A stretch of 64,000 bases of DNA from the NCBI GenBank assembly GCA_037974665.1, contig CM075768.1, positions 12,577,001 to 12,641,000 of the forward strand, given 5' to 3'. Within the stretch, counting starts at the first letter, position 1. Each line of letters begins with the position of its first letter. Made by a program: the position numbers and the translations under genes. The notes beneath the pieces are model-generated. The model was not told the origin of the DNA and did not search any database. It was given only the letters and a program-made list of their open reading frames with translations. Of this stretch, positions 36,530-48,367 are shown one piece after another. The stretch comes from Ehretia macrophylla. Lineage: Eukaryota > Streptophyta > Magnoliopsida > Boraginales > Ehretiaceae.

Positions 36530-36842
36530 TCAACCCTTTTTCTTTTTTTGTCAAGACATACGACACTTCACGTCAAATTTCAACTGATCAAAGGCCAGTC
36601 ACTTGTCAATTGAATCACCATCCTCTCATACATTCAGCGTCGTTCAATCATTAACCATTAGATCATGTTTTGTCTTTTGATGAGAAGAGAGTAGGTACGG
36701 TTGGATGGTAGTTGGAGATTAAATGTTAAAGAGTTTCTCATTTTTGACTATATTGTGCTGAGTTTTTTACTTTTACCCAGTATGAGCCAATGACCAAGCT
36801 TTTGCGTTTTTTGGTGTTTACAAGTTGTTGAAATATACATTT
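36530..36842 (+). repeat. Unoccupied copy of the low-copy repeat
   Basis: This copy corresponds to 21390-21428 plus 32203-32454 plus 34817-34890 with both insertions absent. It runs through the hAT target (CACTTCACGTCAAATTTC) and through the solo-LTR target (GCTGAGTTTTTTACTTTT) without interruption. It serves as an empty-site reference. Confidence 0.72.
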
Positions 36843-36904
36843 TTTCGATACACAAAATTAATAAAACATAAAATCCAGCATATTAAATCTGAATTATTTC
36901 ATTT

Positions 36905-37175
36905 AATATCAATTAATTTTAAAATTAAAATTCATCATTCTTCACACAAATAGACAAAACACTTGGACATGACGAAATTAATAAAACGAGAATAAGTAAA
37001 CTTTTGATGAAAGTGACTCCACATGTTCAAAAGTAATTCCACATGCACGATTAACGAGACAAAAATGCTTGCCCAATATTAATTAATTTTAAATTAGAAT
37101 TTCATATTTCTTCACACAAATAGACAAAACACTTTTTTATGAAAGTGACTCCACATGCACGATTAATTAGAAAGG
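36905..37175 (+). repeat. Imperfect direct repeat pair
   Basis: Two copies (about 36905-37055 and 37077-37172) share CTTCACACAAATAGACAAAA, GAAAGTGACTCCACATG and CACATGCACGATTAA. The second copy is shorter. Origin is unknown. Confidence 0.7.
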
Positions 37176-37379
37176 AAAAAGAAAATATGCCCTTTAAATC
37201 AGTTGATACGTACGATATTTAAAACACACGAAAAAGAAAAGAAACAAAAATTACAAGGAGAATCAACACCGGGCGTAAAATAATGTAAGGATGCATTCGT
37301 ACACGAGGGAGACGATTCGAGGCAATGTTTTTACAACTATACCGAAATCACTTAAGAAGACTCGATTAAGAGAAATTCT

Positions 37380-37632
37380 CTTGCAATTAAAAAAAATGAA
37401 GGCCTCTTTATCATCATAAATAGTAAATAAATATGTTGATTTTGTTAATAAAAAATAAAAAAAAGACTAAATACATATGCAGAAGCAAATAATATAAGTC
37501 ATATAAGCCACCACCAACAATGATTCTAAAAGAGTAGAATAACCAAAACGACAACATATTGTGTTATAAGATATTTTACAAAATACAATAGAAGAGCCTA
37601 TTTATAGGCCACAAAACTTGATGAACAAGAAT
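37380..37632 (-). mobile_element. Possible copia LTR fragment, minus strand
   Basis: The minus strand reads GGCCTATAAATAGGCTC near 37590, followed by TTGTATTTTGTAAAATATC. This TATA-plus-leader layout is common in short copia LTRs. Its upstream side is split by the Mutator-like element and resumes at 38913. No partner LTR or primer-binding site was found. Confidence 0.3.
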
Positions 37633-37641
37633 AATAAACTC

Positions 37642-38903
37642 GAGTAATGTTATATATCACATATTTTTTAATTACCATTTTATTACCTTCTACATAGAAT
37701 CCTACATGACCTCCAACTAGATTATTTTTATTCTTCTTTTTAATTCATTTTCTCTTTCTTCAATTCATTTTTCTCTCTCTTAATTAATATTTACTCAAAA
37801 TACTTTTATTTCTTTATTCAACCATATTAGACCCCTTGACCAAAAAAAAAAAAAAATATTCGCACCAAATATTGGAAAACAATAAATCGATCAGTCAGAA
37901 AAAAGAGAACCAGTATCGAGCAACTTTTTTTTTGTTGTGTGTTATTCTCATTGAAGAATTAATATTGATTAGATGCAAGGGTTTCTAGAGTTTCAAGAAT
38001 TATGGGTCTTAATTTTGCATGAAAGACCAAAAAGCTATAGTTGTATGTGTTCTTTTTTTTTTTTCTCTTATTTTTTTTTTCTCCCATCCTTTTCCTCCCT
38101 CATCCCGTTACCAATTTTGAACATATTCTTATTTTTTTTCTTTGTGACATTATTTACTAATGTTCTCATATCAAGGCATTATTATGATTTAAGATTCATT
38201 AAGACCAAGATAAAAGAAACCGGTAAAATGTAATATCAAATTTACATGCTAAATTTTATATTTTTTAAAGTGATAAAATATCATCTCGTGATTTTAAAAG
38301 TTTGCCTACCAAGTCAACTACTCCAAACTGAACAACAAACGACTAGGAAAAGGAAATGGAAGAAACAATGAGACTCTTATACTTGTGATGGATCCAATTA
38401 GTTTAACATTTTAGTCTTTAATTTTGAACGTTTTGCTCTTGTCCAAGTGCAGCTAAACAAAGAAGTACTCCAAAATGCAACTAACAAATAGTAGTTCTAA
38501 AAGAAAGAAAATGTGAAAGGCAAATGCAGCTGGATAGCAAAAGCTGAAATTATTCCTGAAAAAAAAAAAAAAAGAATTTTCTAGACCTTCAAGAATTATT
38601 TGAGAATGACACATAGCAAGAAATTAAAAAAAAAAATTCCTTAAGACTAGTTTTCTTCTTTTGGCCGATTGATTTATTGTTGTTTTCTCAATATTTGGGT
38701 CTTATATGATTTTTTTTTGGGTCAAAGGGTCTTATTTGTTTAAACAAAGAAATAAAAGTATTTTCAATAAATGTTGACTAAGAGAGAGAAAAGGAATTGA
38801 AGAGAAGAAAAGAAATAAAAATTGTCTAGTTGGTATGCTATATAAGATTTTATGTAAGAGGTGATAAAATGGTAATAAAAATAGGTGATATATAGTATTA
38901 TTC
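37642..38903. mobile_element. Non-autonomous Mutator-like element with long inverted repeats
   Basis: The termini are GAGTAATGTTATATATCACA (37642) and, on the minus strand, GAATAATACTATATATCACC (from 38903). The inverted similarity extends about 220 bp into each side (to about 37860 and about 38690). The element is flanked by an exact 9-bp duplication AATAAACTC (37633-37641 and 38904-38912). Long inverted repeats with a 9-bp duplication define Mutator-like elements. The 0.8-kb interior holds A/T and pyrimidine runs. The open frame 37973-38233 looks like low-complexity translation, so no transposase is encoded. Confidence 0.87.
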
Positions 38904-38912
38904 AATAAACTC

Positions 38913-39170
38913 AAATAATAAGAAATCTAATCTAATAAGAAAATCTGGAATTTTTTTAATTAAAGCTTAAATTAATACTCCAATTATATAATTATACTAA
39001 AACTTAAAATATTTCAACAGATTTAAAGCAATTTAACTTTTTTGAATGAGATGACAATTTACATATTTCAGTATGAGCGATTAGGTTGCGCGCGTAGTTG
39101 TTTGTTTTCTGTCCTTGATAGAGATAAAAGGACGTGATTAATATGGGATCAGAGAGGGCATGGTTGGGTA
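38913..39170. other. AT-rich intergenic DNA
   Basis: The first 80 bp probably continue the copia-LTR-like sequence broken by the Mutator-like element. The rest shows no recognisable feature. Confidence 0.45.
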
Positions 39171-39176
39171 ACTTTT

Positions 39177-39410
39177 GGGGAGAAAAAGGGTATGTTCAGT
39201 CCTGTTTTTCTTGTTTCAGACTGATAACATTTGTCTTTGTGTCATAAAATAGCAACTGTCTTTTGTACGTTTACAACAAAATTTGACTTGCCTTCTGGGG
39301 AGAAAAAGGGTATGTTCAGTCCTGTTTTTCTTGTTTCAGACTGATAACATTTGTCTTTGTGTCATAAAATAGCAACTGTCTTTTGTACGTTTACAACAAA
39401 ATTTGACTTG
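39177..39410 (+). repeat. Tandem duplication, 120-bp period
   Basis: 39177-39290 and 39297-39410 are identical over 114 bp, separated by six bases. Both begin GGGGAGAAAAAGGGTATGTT and end AACAAAATTTGACTTG. Absence of mismatches means a very recent duplication or an assembly artefact. Confidence 0.93.
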
Positions 39411-39650
39411 AGGCAGATTCACGATTACATAAAGATCTTGATAACAGTCCGTATGCAATCAAAGATACCCTTGTACTAGTTTGCTCATCCCTGCCGGTAA
39501 ACAGGAGTGTAGCTGCTTGGTTTTTAAGTTTAGTATCGCCTTCAACTAACACATATATAACTGGACCCCACATTTTTTTATTCAAGGACCGAATGACCGA
39601 ATACCAAATTTAAGAATTTCTCTGAGTATAACATTGAAAGCGGTAAGCGG
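39411..39650. other. Unassigned GC-richer stretch
   Basis: Its composition is closer to coding than its surroundings. The minus strand holds a 64-codon frame (39391-39585) that I cannot assign to a family. It is followed by a G-rich segment GGCGGGGGGCCTGGG near 39652. No start context, splice pattern or homologue is recognised. Confidence 0.3.
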
Positions 39651-41042
39651 TGGGCGGGGGGCCTGGGTTGGGTTGGAGTTTGGGTGGGATTGTTAACTAA
39701 GAGAAGAAAGTCTAATAAACAATACATGGATGTATGTGAGACTTGTAGGTTTTGAATGAAAATATGTACATATATGTGTCATGCTTGTGTAAACTGTGAA
39801 AAGATGTGTAATGTATGCAAATTATGTGTCTAGGTGTACATCTATGAGATCTAATTGTGCAATACGTTAAAGAATATGTGATATGTGCCAGTGTGTGATT
39901 ATGTGTATATTTCGTTGATTCTTAGTGAGGAACTTCTTTTGTTTACTAGCAGTAACGTGTACGATTTAATTTTACAAGTACATTGTCATTTATGTTAAGA
40001 TAACCTATCAAGTAAAAGTGGGTGACAATACATCCTAGTCTAACTAATGTTGCATAATAGTTTCATTTAAACACTAACTGTGACTATATGATAAATACCT
40101 ACTACGTGAGCATTACATACAATAAATTGTGTATGTGTTAATACATGTATATTTTATATGATTTCGACTACATGCATACATATTACCCTTTGAATTGGTA
40201 AGTGATCTATCCTCCTATAGTCGAATGGCCAGCAACGGATTTTCCAGAAAAGTGATCCAGCAAGAAGAGGGGGTAGTTAGACAGGCATCAACAAGAGAGC
40301 GTCATGGAACAAGTAAGGATAAGAATGAACCCATCTTTGTCGCTGTGATTGATACCTTTGTGGGGTTGCATTTATATCTCTAAGAATAAGGCATCTAGAA
40401 TCATTCATCTATATATATGTATACGATTTGTGATCTATGGGGAAATTATATATATAAGGTTGAACTTTTGGAAAGGTATTCACTTTGGCATTTCTGTCGA
40501 GGCTATGTGATAGCAGTATTCTTTAATGGTAGTTCTATCAGTAATAGCACCTGGCCACCTCATATGGAATTTTATTTAACATCACACATGGAGTTTTTGT
40601 CCGGTATTTGTATTTGAAAGAGTTCACATGTACAGGTGTTCAGCTGGTGTCCCTGGTATAGACTCTTACTGAATCTTACCATCGGGACTTACCTATGGGA
40701 CTTCTTTGGTATTTCTATTTGGTTTTCTCAGTAATATTTGTATGCGGAAATTGCTATTGGGTTTTGTCTAGTTTCAGCTTCAGTAATCCTATACGGGTTT
40801 TTCCTTGGTATTTTCTTGGTATTCTCTAACCAGTATTTTCATAGGAGCCTTTATTTGGCTACCTTGCTTGGGATTTCATCGGCGGACTTATCTGGTATTC
40901 TTACTGAACTTCTGGTGATACTACAAAGAGTATTCGTACTATGATTCTTTGGAATCAAAACTGGTTAGAACTGCTACAATTGTTAAAGATTCTCTTGGGT
41001 ATAAGAAATTACAAGAACTCAATTTTTTTAAGGAGATGAGAG
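39650..41042 (+). mobile_element. Non-autonomous gypsy copy 2: interior, 5'-truncated
   Basis: It shares with copy 1 the segment 40085-40205 (matching 9965-10085) and the words AGGAGCCTTTATTTGGC and GGGATTTCAT (near 40847). It has the same degenerate GGTATTTCTATTTGG-type array before the 3' LTR (40440-40940). It ends with an AAATT/AATTT hairpin (41006-41025) and the tract TTAAGGAGATGAGAG. No 5' LTR or primer-binding site is found upstream, so the left border is uncertain. Confidence 0.6.
40225..40383 (+). pseudogene. Short frame in copy 2 interior, possible gag-start relic
   Basis: This ATG-initiated frame of 52 codons begins M-A-S-N-G-F. The AGCAACGGATTTT core is also present in copy 1 (10110), where the frame is broken at once. 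It sits where gag would start relative to the leader. No gag motif follows. It could equally be a chance frame. Confidence 0.25.
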
Positions 41043-44000
41043 TGTGACGGCCCAAACCCAACATGTAGCATAGTATATTTAATTGCATATAAATTGTTGC
41101 CAATTTAAGTTTTATATGTGTGAATGTGTTTATTTTAGCGTTTAAGATTTAACTAGTAGTTTCATTTTCTTTTATTTCTCTTATTATTATTATTTTTTAA
41201 AAGAACACTAATACTAATCATTTAAATAAAATATTGTAACTACTATTTAACATTTACTGTGACGCCCGATTCGCAGTACATACATTTATCATTCATGTGC
41301 ATATAAATTGTGCATTTACTTGTTTAAGTGCTTACTTGTCATAACATGCTATTAAATGTTTATCTGACATTTTATGTGAAATTTCATGTTTAATTGACTG
41401 CTAACAGTAAAATGGTGAATTAATCTATTTTAGAAAATGATCAATGTGCATTTAAACTAATTTCATAAAAGACTTTTAGTAAAACTTGCATTCAAAGAGT
41501 TTTACATTAAATTGAGTCAAGACTAAAATTTTTATTATCTTATGTTTCGGATTTCATATTTTTCTATTATTACTTAACTTATATTTAGCTTACTTTCACA
41601 AAAATTATGTTCATTGCATATTTGTTGAGTGATGTACGAAAATATTTTGATACTATATGAATAGTAAAAGCTATGTTATTTATTTGGGCTAGAATTAGCT
41701 TGTCTTACATTTTACTAATTAAATCAAGTCCAAAATCTATTTAAACTCAAGCCCAAAACCCACAACTAAACCCATCTACCCATATATCATCTATTATATA
41801 CATATAATAGCACAAAATGCACAAAACAAGTTAAAAATTACCTAAAATCAGCCAAAAAATCCTATTACGAGAATAGTATTTTTCTTACAAATTTTGCTCA
41901 ATTTGATCTTCCAAGCTCTTCCAAAGGATTCCACGCCATAAAAACGCTTCTGCATTGCTCCTACATCTCTAGTTTTGTGAGGGATTTTACAAAAATTGCA
42001 TTTTATTTGTTATTGTGGTTTATGTCCAAAATTGATATTGTTATATATGCTTGCTATTATTCATTTTGAAGCTTTATATCATGTCTCTAGGACTAGAAGA
42101 AGACACTTATATAGTTGTTTAATGTGTTTATGAAGTGTATGTATGAAATCATTTTTGTAAAGTCTTGAATTGGCACTATTCACACAGACTCATGAAATAT
42201 TACTCCAAACCTTAATCTAATGCTAGATATGTGGTGTTGGGTTGCTAAAACGGCCTTATGTTAAAATTTATCGAATTCTGAGAACATTGATTTTCATGGC
42301 CCTTTGTATGTGCACGTTAGAATTGATGCAAATAGAGCATTTAGAACTAGTTTAATGCTTGGTTTAGGCGCCATAAATGTAGTGGAGAATAGTTAGATGC
42401 TTTGATTAACTAAATCTTGATGAAAACTAGTTTTGGCTTGTTGAGCTTAAAGGGGAAAAATGGGGTTATAGCTTTTGTTATTAACTTAGGTTGCTTGTTG
42501 TGCTATACTTGTTGTAGAGATTTGTAATACATGTTAGATGGCTAAAATAAGGTGGATGTGGCGTGTGCATGTATTGAGAACTAAAGTGGTTATATGAGAT
42601 TAGTGAAGTTAGATTTGAATGTTGTTATCTTGTGTGAAGTTTAGAACCTAAATTGTAAGCAATTGAAAAGAGTTTTGTTGGAATTTATGTGAATTAGTTA
42701 AGCTTATTGCATGTTTAGCTATTTGAGTTATTATAATTTATATATTGTCTATTGATTGAGTTGTAAATGGTAAATTGGGTGAATAAGCATGATAATAATT
42801 CTTAGGTCATGTTTATAGTTAGATTATGTTTAAGTGTTAAGTGTGCTTGTATAGAATGTTTATCATTTGGGTGAGGTCTTATGAGTTGAGTTACATGATT
42901 ATTTTGATAATGGTGAATTGAATATGCTTATAACTTGATGTGATGCTATTGTTGAATGTCTCCAAGCATGTCATCTAGTTATATAATAATCGAGTAGAGA
43001 AGAGTTGGGTATCTTGTAATTGTAATTAATTACTTGCCATCTATTGAATTGACAATGTTATGTCCACGCTTGTTAATGCTTATTAGCTAATAAGAATTAC
43101 TTGTAACTCATGAATGTCAAGTAAAGTAAGTCATATTACATTTATATGATCAAGCTAGGATTGCGTATTTGAGCTAATTCAAGGTGATTAGAAGTGAGTA
43201 GAAGCCATTTTTGCATCTTGAGCTTCGTAAAGGTGAGAGATTTCATCATGTTGTGCATTTAGTTTATTTACTTGTTCAAATATTTCATGATTTAACCAAG
43301 TTACTTGAGTCGTGTTTTTACTTGATCATTTAGTAAAGTAGATTTGGAACTCTTTGTCTTGCGTGAAAAATATGATCTATTTAGTAAGTATTGGAATAGT
43401 ATTTTGATGCATATCTTGTGAATTACTTGAGTTAATTGCAGGAGTAATTGTTTATATTGTTATAATCGCTTTATTTGATTATCAAATGTGTTATATGTTG
43501 TATATGGGGTGAGGCTAGCCTACTTTGCTATCTCTCCACTTGATTCAGTCTTGGTATCTCATGATTTGTGATTCGTTATTCAGGGTTGCACAACCTTTTC
43601 GGACATGGTAGTATCAAGAAACTCCAAGCAGCATCGGGCTGTCGGTTTAGCTCGGCTACCATGGTGCCTATTCATTTCTCGCTGAACCATACTCCTTTAC
43701 CCCAGAGGCGTGGTTAACCTCGTTGGGGCATACGGATCTACCTCGGGAAAAATGGGTCGTAGGATCAGGGTACATCCGGAGTACCCTATTGGTGGTATAA
43801 GGGGATTTTCTAGCATCTGTTATCGAAGATCATGGTTCGTGGTTCGTGATTGAAGACAAAGAAACTGAACTGTATCCTTTTAATATGTGTTTAATGTTTA
43901 TTCGATTGACTTGCTATATTGTATTACTTGTATGTTTATCTTTGTTGCATTGCACGAAAATACTTTCGAAAACTTCCCTGGTTAATTGTTTCCCTCCTTC

Positions 44001-44669
44001 ACTGAGTATACATGTGTTATATGTTCACCCCTCTTTCTAATCATCTCAGGTTCAGGCCGTTCAGAGATTAAGAAGAAGAGGTTCAACTTGGCCAAATGCC
44101 TTGCTTTTTTGCTTAACGAGACTAGATGACTTGTGTGAAGAATGTGATGTTGTCATGTATATGTTCAATTTTGAGAGATTTGGTCTTGTTTGTATTTATT
44201 TATTAGTTTGGAAGATTGTAATAGTTAATGTGTTGATGCATAGTTTGGATTGTAGCGGCATGTAATATCTTTAACTTTGCTTTATTGTCAATGTTGCATG
44301 CTTGTGTGGTCAGTGGAGGTTAGTTGATTGGTTGGACTTAAATTATAAGTAGGTTAAATTGATAATATTATAGTGATATGATAAGTGGTTCTAAACCACA
44401 GAAATTCAATAGGTTTGACCTTGCATGCTTGTGTGTCTTCAATGTTGGGTTCCAAGGCTTGGGTGGCCTTAAGGAGTTGGTTGTATGTGATGTTAATGGT
44501 TGTTGGGATTTACGGAGAAGGTTAGACTTTGATTTTGAGGTTATAATTGCTTGTGCAGGTTTTCGGATTGTCCTATAGACAGGGGAGACTCCGTCAGTCT
44601 TCCCTTATTTTTTCGAGACCTCAGGTATTGGATCGGGGCTCCGGTCTCGTGAGGGATCGGGGTATTACA
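41043..44669 (+). mobile_element. Non-autonomous gypsy copy 2: 3' LTR (3.6 kb)
   Basis: It starts TGTGACGGCCCAAACCC after the polypurine tract and ends GGATCGGGGTATTACA. A second LTR-start-like motif, TGTGACGCCCGATTCGC, occurs at about 41259. The 3' part has the shared block: CCTACTTTG near 43519, GCAGCATCGGGCTGTCGG near 43649, GGGTCGTAGGAT near 43754 and GGGGAGACTCCGTCAG near 44582. The following base enters copia LTR sequence. Open frames at 43846-44578 are LTR-internal. Confidence 0.75.
43233..44049 (+). other. Predicted leader intron in copy 2 LTR
   Basis: The donor GTAAAG|GTGAGAG is at 43232/43233 and the acceptor TAATCATCTCAG ends at 44049, 817 bp apart. A pyrimidine-rich stretch (ACCCCTCTTTCTAAT) precedes the AG. 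The downstream frame is open but not acidic in this copy. Confidence 0.35.
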
Positions 44670-45882
44670 ACTTATGCATTGGACGGGCCACCACAGGTAT
44701 GATACTCTAAACAAGTACTACCAAAGAAATATATCACCTATACATACTAACTTCTAAGTGAGTCAGTGCTCTTAATCTTGAGTATATGTGGATGAACTGA
44801 CAAAGTCAGGTTCTTGCACTTTGAGTCACTATAGGTGAGATCTTATATATAGGTCAACAACTCTGTGATTTGGGTGTCTGGACTTGGTTACAAGGGACAT
44901 GCATTTGGAATAAGTAATCTATACAAGAATCACTCCCTTAAAATGATTTAGGTTGATCATCCTAAATCTTTGCATAGTAGTATAGTTTGTTGTACTGGTT
45001 GTTACACTTATGGGTAACTCCCATGTGCAAGTGGATAACTTTTGGAAGATGGTTAGATTATGGGTTAGACGTTCTAAGGAGAACAAGATATAGTCAAAGA
45101 GGTGATAGTACACTTGGTAAACCTATCTTGGTTATGAGTGAGTATAGAGGGGTGATTTGGTCATTATCACTTAGTTGGTCTAAAGATTAAACTTCATATA
45201 TCATTGACTCACTCATGTTTATATAGTAATTATCTTGGATTGCAGCCATAGTTTTTTAGTAGAGTAGACTAATGTTAAAATGTAAAATATTGCTAGGAAA
45301 CCAGCGAGAATATTTTGGTCATTTTTAGTGGAAGGATAAGTATATCTTTAGTCCCCTCTCTAGCTATTTTCCCTTATAAGTGTATTTACTAAAATAAAAA
45401 ATTACTAAATTGATAGATGATTTAATCCATTGACAATTAGAAATCATAAATAGACTTCCTTATTTGTGGAAGAAATTTTTTATTTTGATTATTGGCTGCA
45501 TTTTAGTTTAAATAATTATTAAATAATTTATTAATTTATTAATTGAAGTCTAAATGCTACTAAATATTTAAAATAGTTTTTTCGTAATTGGAGAAAAGGT
45601 TCTATTCTTAAATAATAGACTAGATTTGGACTCTAGAAATTAATTAGAATTAATTAACTAAATTGGATAGAGCTGTATGGCTAAGCTAGGACCCGTTGTA
45701 TGCGTCCCTAGGCTAGCGTAGGCTCCTAGGCGCCTAATCCTAAGATGGAGTGGATTGATGGTGTGAATGCAAGGTGTAAAAAGGATTTTTATTATATTAT
45801 GGAATTAAAGGATAATTGAAAGTCCTAATCCTTTGCCTCTTTGGATTCTGATTAAGACAGAAGTACCTTGCATATTTTCACC

Positions 45883-45891
45883 TATATAAAG
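45883..45891 (+). promoter_or_regulatory. Copia LTR TATA box (TATATAAAG)
   Basis: The context is TTTTCACCTATATAAAGACC, with a pyrimidine-rich leader about 45 bp downstream. Confidence 0.55.
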
Positions 45892-45933
45892 ACCTCTACC
45901 CCAAGTTCTACAATTGCACTATCTCCTTTGAGA

Positions 45934-45935
<2 letters not shown>

Positions 45936-45964
<29 letters not shown>
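45936..45964. repeat. (TC)n microsatellite
   Basis: An uninterrupted run of CT dinucleotides lies in the leader of the copia LTR. Confidence 0.92.
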
Positions 45965-45967
<3 letters not shown>

Positions 45968-46337
45968 GGGTAAACTTCAAATCTTTGAAGAAACTCGAAT
46001 AGTTTTTCTTTTAGTTTAGTTTAGCAAGATCAAGTCCCACAACTTGATCAACACTTAAGCTAGGATTTGGAATAGAGAGGAAGATCAGAGTTGAGGAGCA
46101 GAAACTTGATCCAGGCGTGTGGAGCTCCCTAGCAAGAGGTGAAGTTTTCTTTTCATCGCTCTTTGTGATAAAGGTATTCCTAAAAACTTTATTTGCTTTT
46201 ATAATTGAACTATGAATTGTTTAGATGTTCAAGTAGCTATTTAATGCTTTATTTATTTTAAAGATCCATGCATGAATGTTTTCGCTTTATTCTTGTAATT
46301 ATAGAATATGATTCATGCGATATAACGTTTTCCTTCA

Positions 46338-47832
46338 GTAAGATCCTCGAAATTAATGGTGTAAACATTATTACGTCAATTTGCAAAAAATAGCACTTTG
46401 TTTGAGTTATCATATACAATGCAACACGGAACTTTGAATTCAACTCTGTACCCATTGTCACAAAATTGTCTCACACTAAACAAATTGTGTTTCAATCCTT
46501 TCACAAGTAGTACATTATGGATAGAGATTCAATGTTCATTACCAATGCTACCTCTTCCATTAATTTTACCTTTCCCATTGCCTCTATAACTCACATTTCG
46601 TTTGATTTTCTTGTTAAGCTCAAAGAAGAGGGATGAGTCTCCGGTCACGTGTCTTGAGCATCCACTATCAATGACCCAACTTCTTTCATACTTGATTCTT
46701 AGAGGAACCTCAAATCATAGAAGCAATGCACATGTTGTCCTTTTAGGTCCCCAAGTTTTATTGGGTCCTTATGTGTTAGTGTCAAGCCCTAACACATCTA
46801 ATGACCCATTTGGGCTTAAGCCAAGAAAGAATTCTAGCATCTCTACCTACCATGTTTCTATATCTACAATGTAATGTAATGTGCCCAAGGTTTTCACAAT
46901 ATGTGCAAACTTTTTGAAATCCTCTTGATGTTGAAGCTTCATTTGAAAAGGTAGATACTTTTACAAAGTAGCTTTTGAAGAATTTTTGCTTTGTGAATGG
47001 TTCATAACCAATCCTACTTTTATCAAGTGCCATTTTTTGTGATCCAAGCATTTTATTCAAAGTTTCTTTTCCTTTTGTAAATTTTACTAAGCTTTCATTT
47101 AAATTTTGAACTTCCTTTTCAAGTATTTGTTGTGTGCACAATTTCTATCCTCTTTAAGTTTCTCATTTTCGACTTTCAAATCATCTTTCTCTTTTTGTAG
47201 TTCTTTGATTTTTGAAAGAGCAATAGAAAAATAATCATGCATTTTTGAAAGTTTATTTTGCAATTTTTCAATAGAGCATACATGATGTGGAGCTAGAACT
47301 AGAACCACATAAAGAAGAACATACCTTATCATCTTCTTTTGCCATAAGGAATACAATGTTGGCTACTTCTTCTTCCTTTTCACTCTCTCCATCTGTTGAG
47401 TTGTTTTCACTCTAATTTTCCTTCATAGCTTTTCCTCCTTTGGTCTTGATTGCTTTTGGGCAATTGGCTTTCATATGTCCCGGTTTGTTACAATTGAAGC
47501 ATCTTGATTCTTCATTTGTTTTGTCTTTATCTTTACTCCTTAAATTGTTGCTTGATGAAGTTCCTATTCTCATCTTTTTGTATTTCAAGAATTTCTTGAA
47601 GTTCTTTGCAAGTAAGGCCATTTCTTCATCATCATCTTCATTTTCACCTTCACCTTCATCACTTAAATGAGTTTTTGATACAAGGAAGGCCAGTGACTTC
47701 TTTGTTCTTTTTTCTTCTTCATCTCTTAGTCTCTTTTGATTGAGGACTGGTTCTTCGGTTTCAAGATTCCATATTAACTCATGTACCTTCAATTTTGAGA
47801 GATTTATGGACTCTCTAAGTAATGTCACTTTT
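46338..47832 (-). pseudogene. SIRE-like copia gag and protease fragment
   Basis: The minus-strand frame 47412-47828 contains E-M-A-L-L-A-K-N-F-K-K-F-L-K-Y-K-K, followed by the zinc knuckle C-F-N-C-N-K-P-G-H-M-K-A-N-C (CX2CX4HX4C). Frames at 47099-47356 and 46782-47141 continue through a coiled-coil-like segment to a second knuckle C-T-Y-C-E-N-L-G-H-I-T-L-H-C. Around 46640-46680 the sequence encodes W-V-I-D-S-G-C-S-R-H, the copia protease site. It then reads K-H-N-L-F-S-V near 46490. Two knuckles with an acidic linker fit the SIRE/Maximus lineage. The N-terminal side is cut by the gypsy LTR at 47833. Integrase and RT are absent, and several frameshifts are present. Confidence 0.8.
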
Positions 47833-48264
47833 TGTCACGCCCCAACTCGACCCCTCCTACAATCAGTCAGGACGCAATGGAATTTCGGCAGTATAACGAC
47901 AGTAAATAGGATACTGAGGCTCTAAACCAACCTCATTAGAACATCATACATCAACTCCATAAACCATACAACAAACAACTCCTCAATAGAATAACAACAT
48001 ACAACATAACCATATTATACCAAAATCATCCTTTCAACATTTCATACTTAGTTATACGCCTCCTTTCCAACATCATACATAATATATCAACTTTAACATA
48101 CATTTCAAAATAGATTAAAACTAACTTAGTAACCTATCATAGTCAAAAGTAAGATTACTAAGATATCAACAACTAGTTCTTCATTTTTAATACAACCTAT
48201 ACATTATAACTATAAAGTAAAACAAAAGACAACTAGATAATATACAAGATAATAAGGTGTTCAA

Positions 48265-48367
48265 CACATCAAACATCAAGGATAGGACTCCGGAACATAA
48301 GACTCATCCACGTAAGGCACATTTTCCTTTTCAGGAGGCACGTACCCGTAGTCCTGCTCTACAACAC
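48265..48367 (-). CDS. Possible small acidic peptide exon in LTR
   Basis: This is the phase-1 open frame after the acceptor, about 30 codons, ending at a TGA near 48266. It shares D-Y-G-Y-V-P-P-E and V-P-Y-V-D-E-S-Y-V-P-E-S-Y-P with the frame at 22024-22124. Within that last stretch five third-position differences are all synonymous, and the length difference is exactly three codons. The surrounding LTR has many frame-disrupting indels. No start codon has been located. Confidence 0.3.

Larger units (their letters stand above)
44670..46337 (+). mobile_element. Copia LTR fragment, plus strand
   Basis: The segment carries GGACGGGCCACCACAGGTAT and the GGTGAGATCTTATATATAGG and ACTCTGTGATTTGGGTGT words. 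I recall these from plant copia LTRs. A TATA box is at 45883-45891, followed by a (CT)n leader. It ends TTTTCCTTCA at 46337 but no primer-binding site follows, so it is a solo or 3' LTR. Its left side is cut by the gypsy copy 2 LTR. Confidence 0.55.

Noticed and set aside
37973-38233. Hydrophobic 86-codon frame inside the Mutator-like element
   Set aside because: It is a translation of poly-T tracts. There is no evidence of captured gene exons.
46258-46461. Minus-strand 67-codon frame at the copia junction
   Set aside because: The copia protease continues in a different frame here. This one is a shadow crossing the boundary with the plus-strand LTR.
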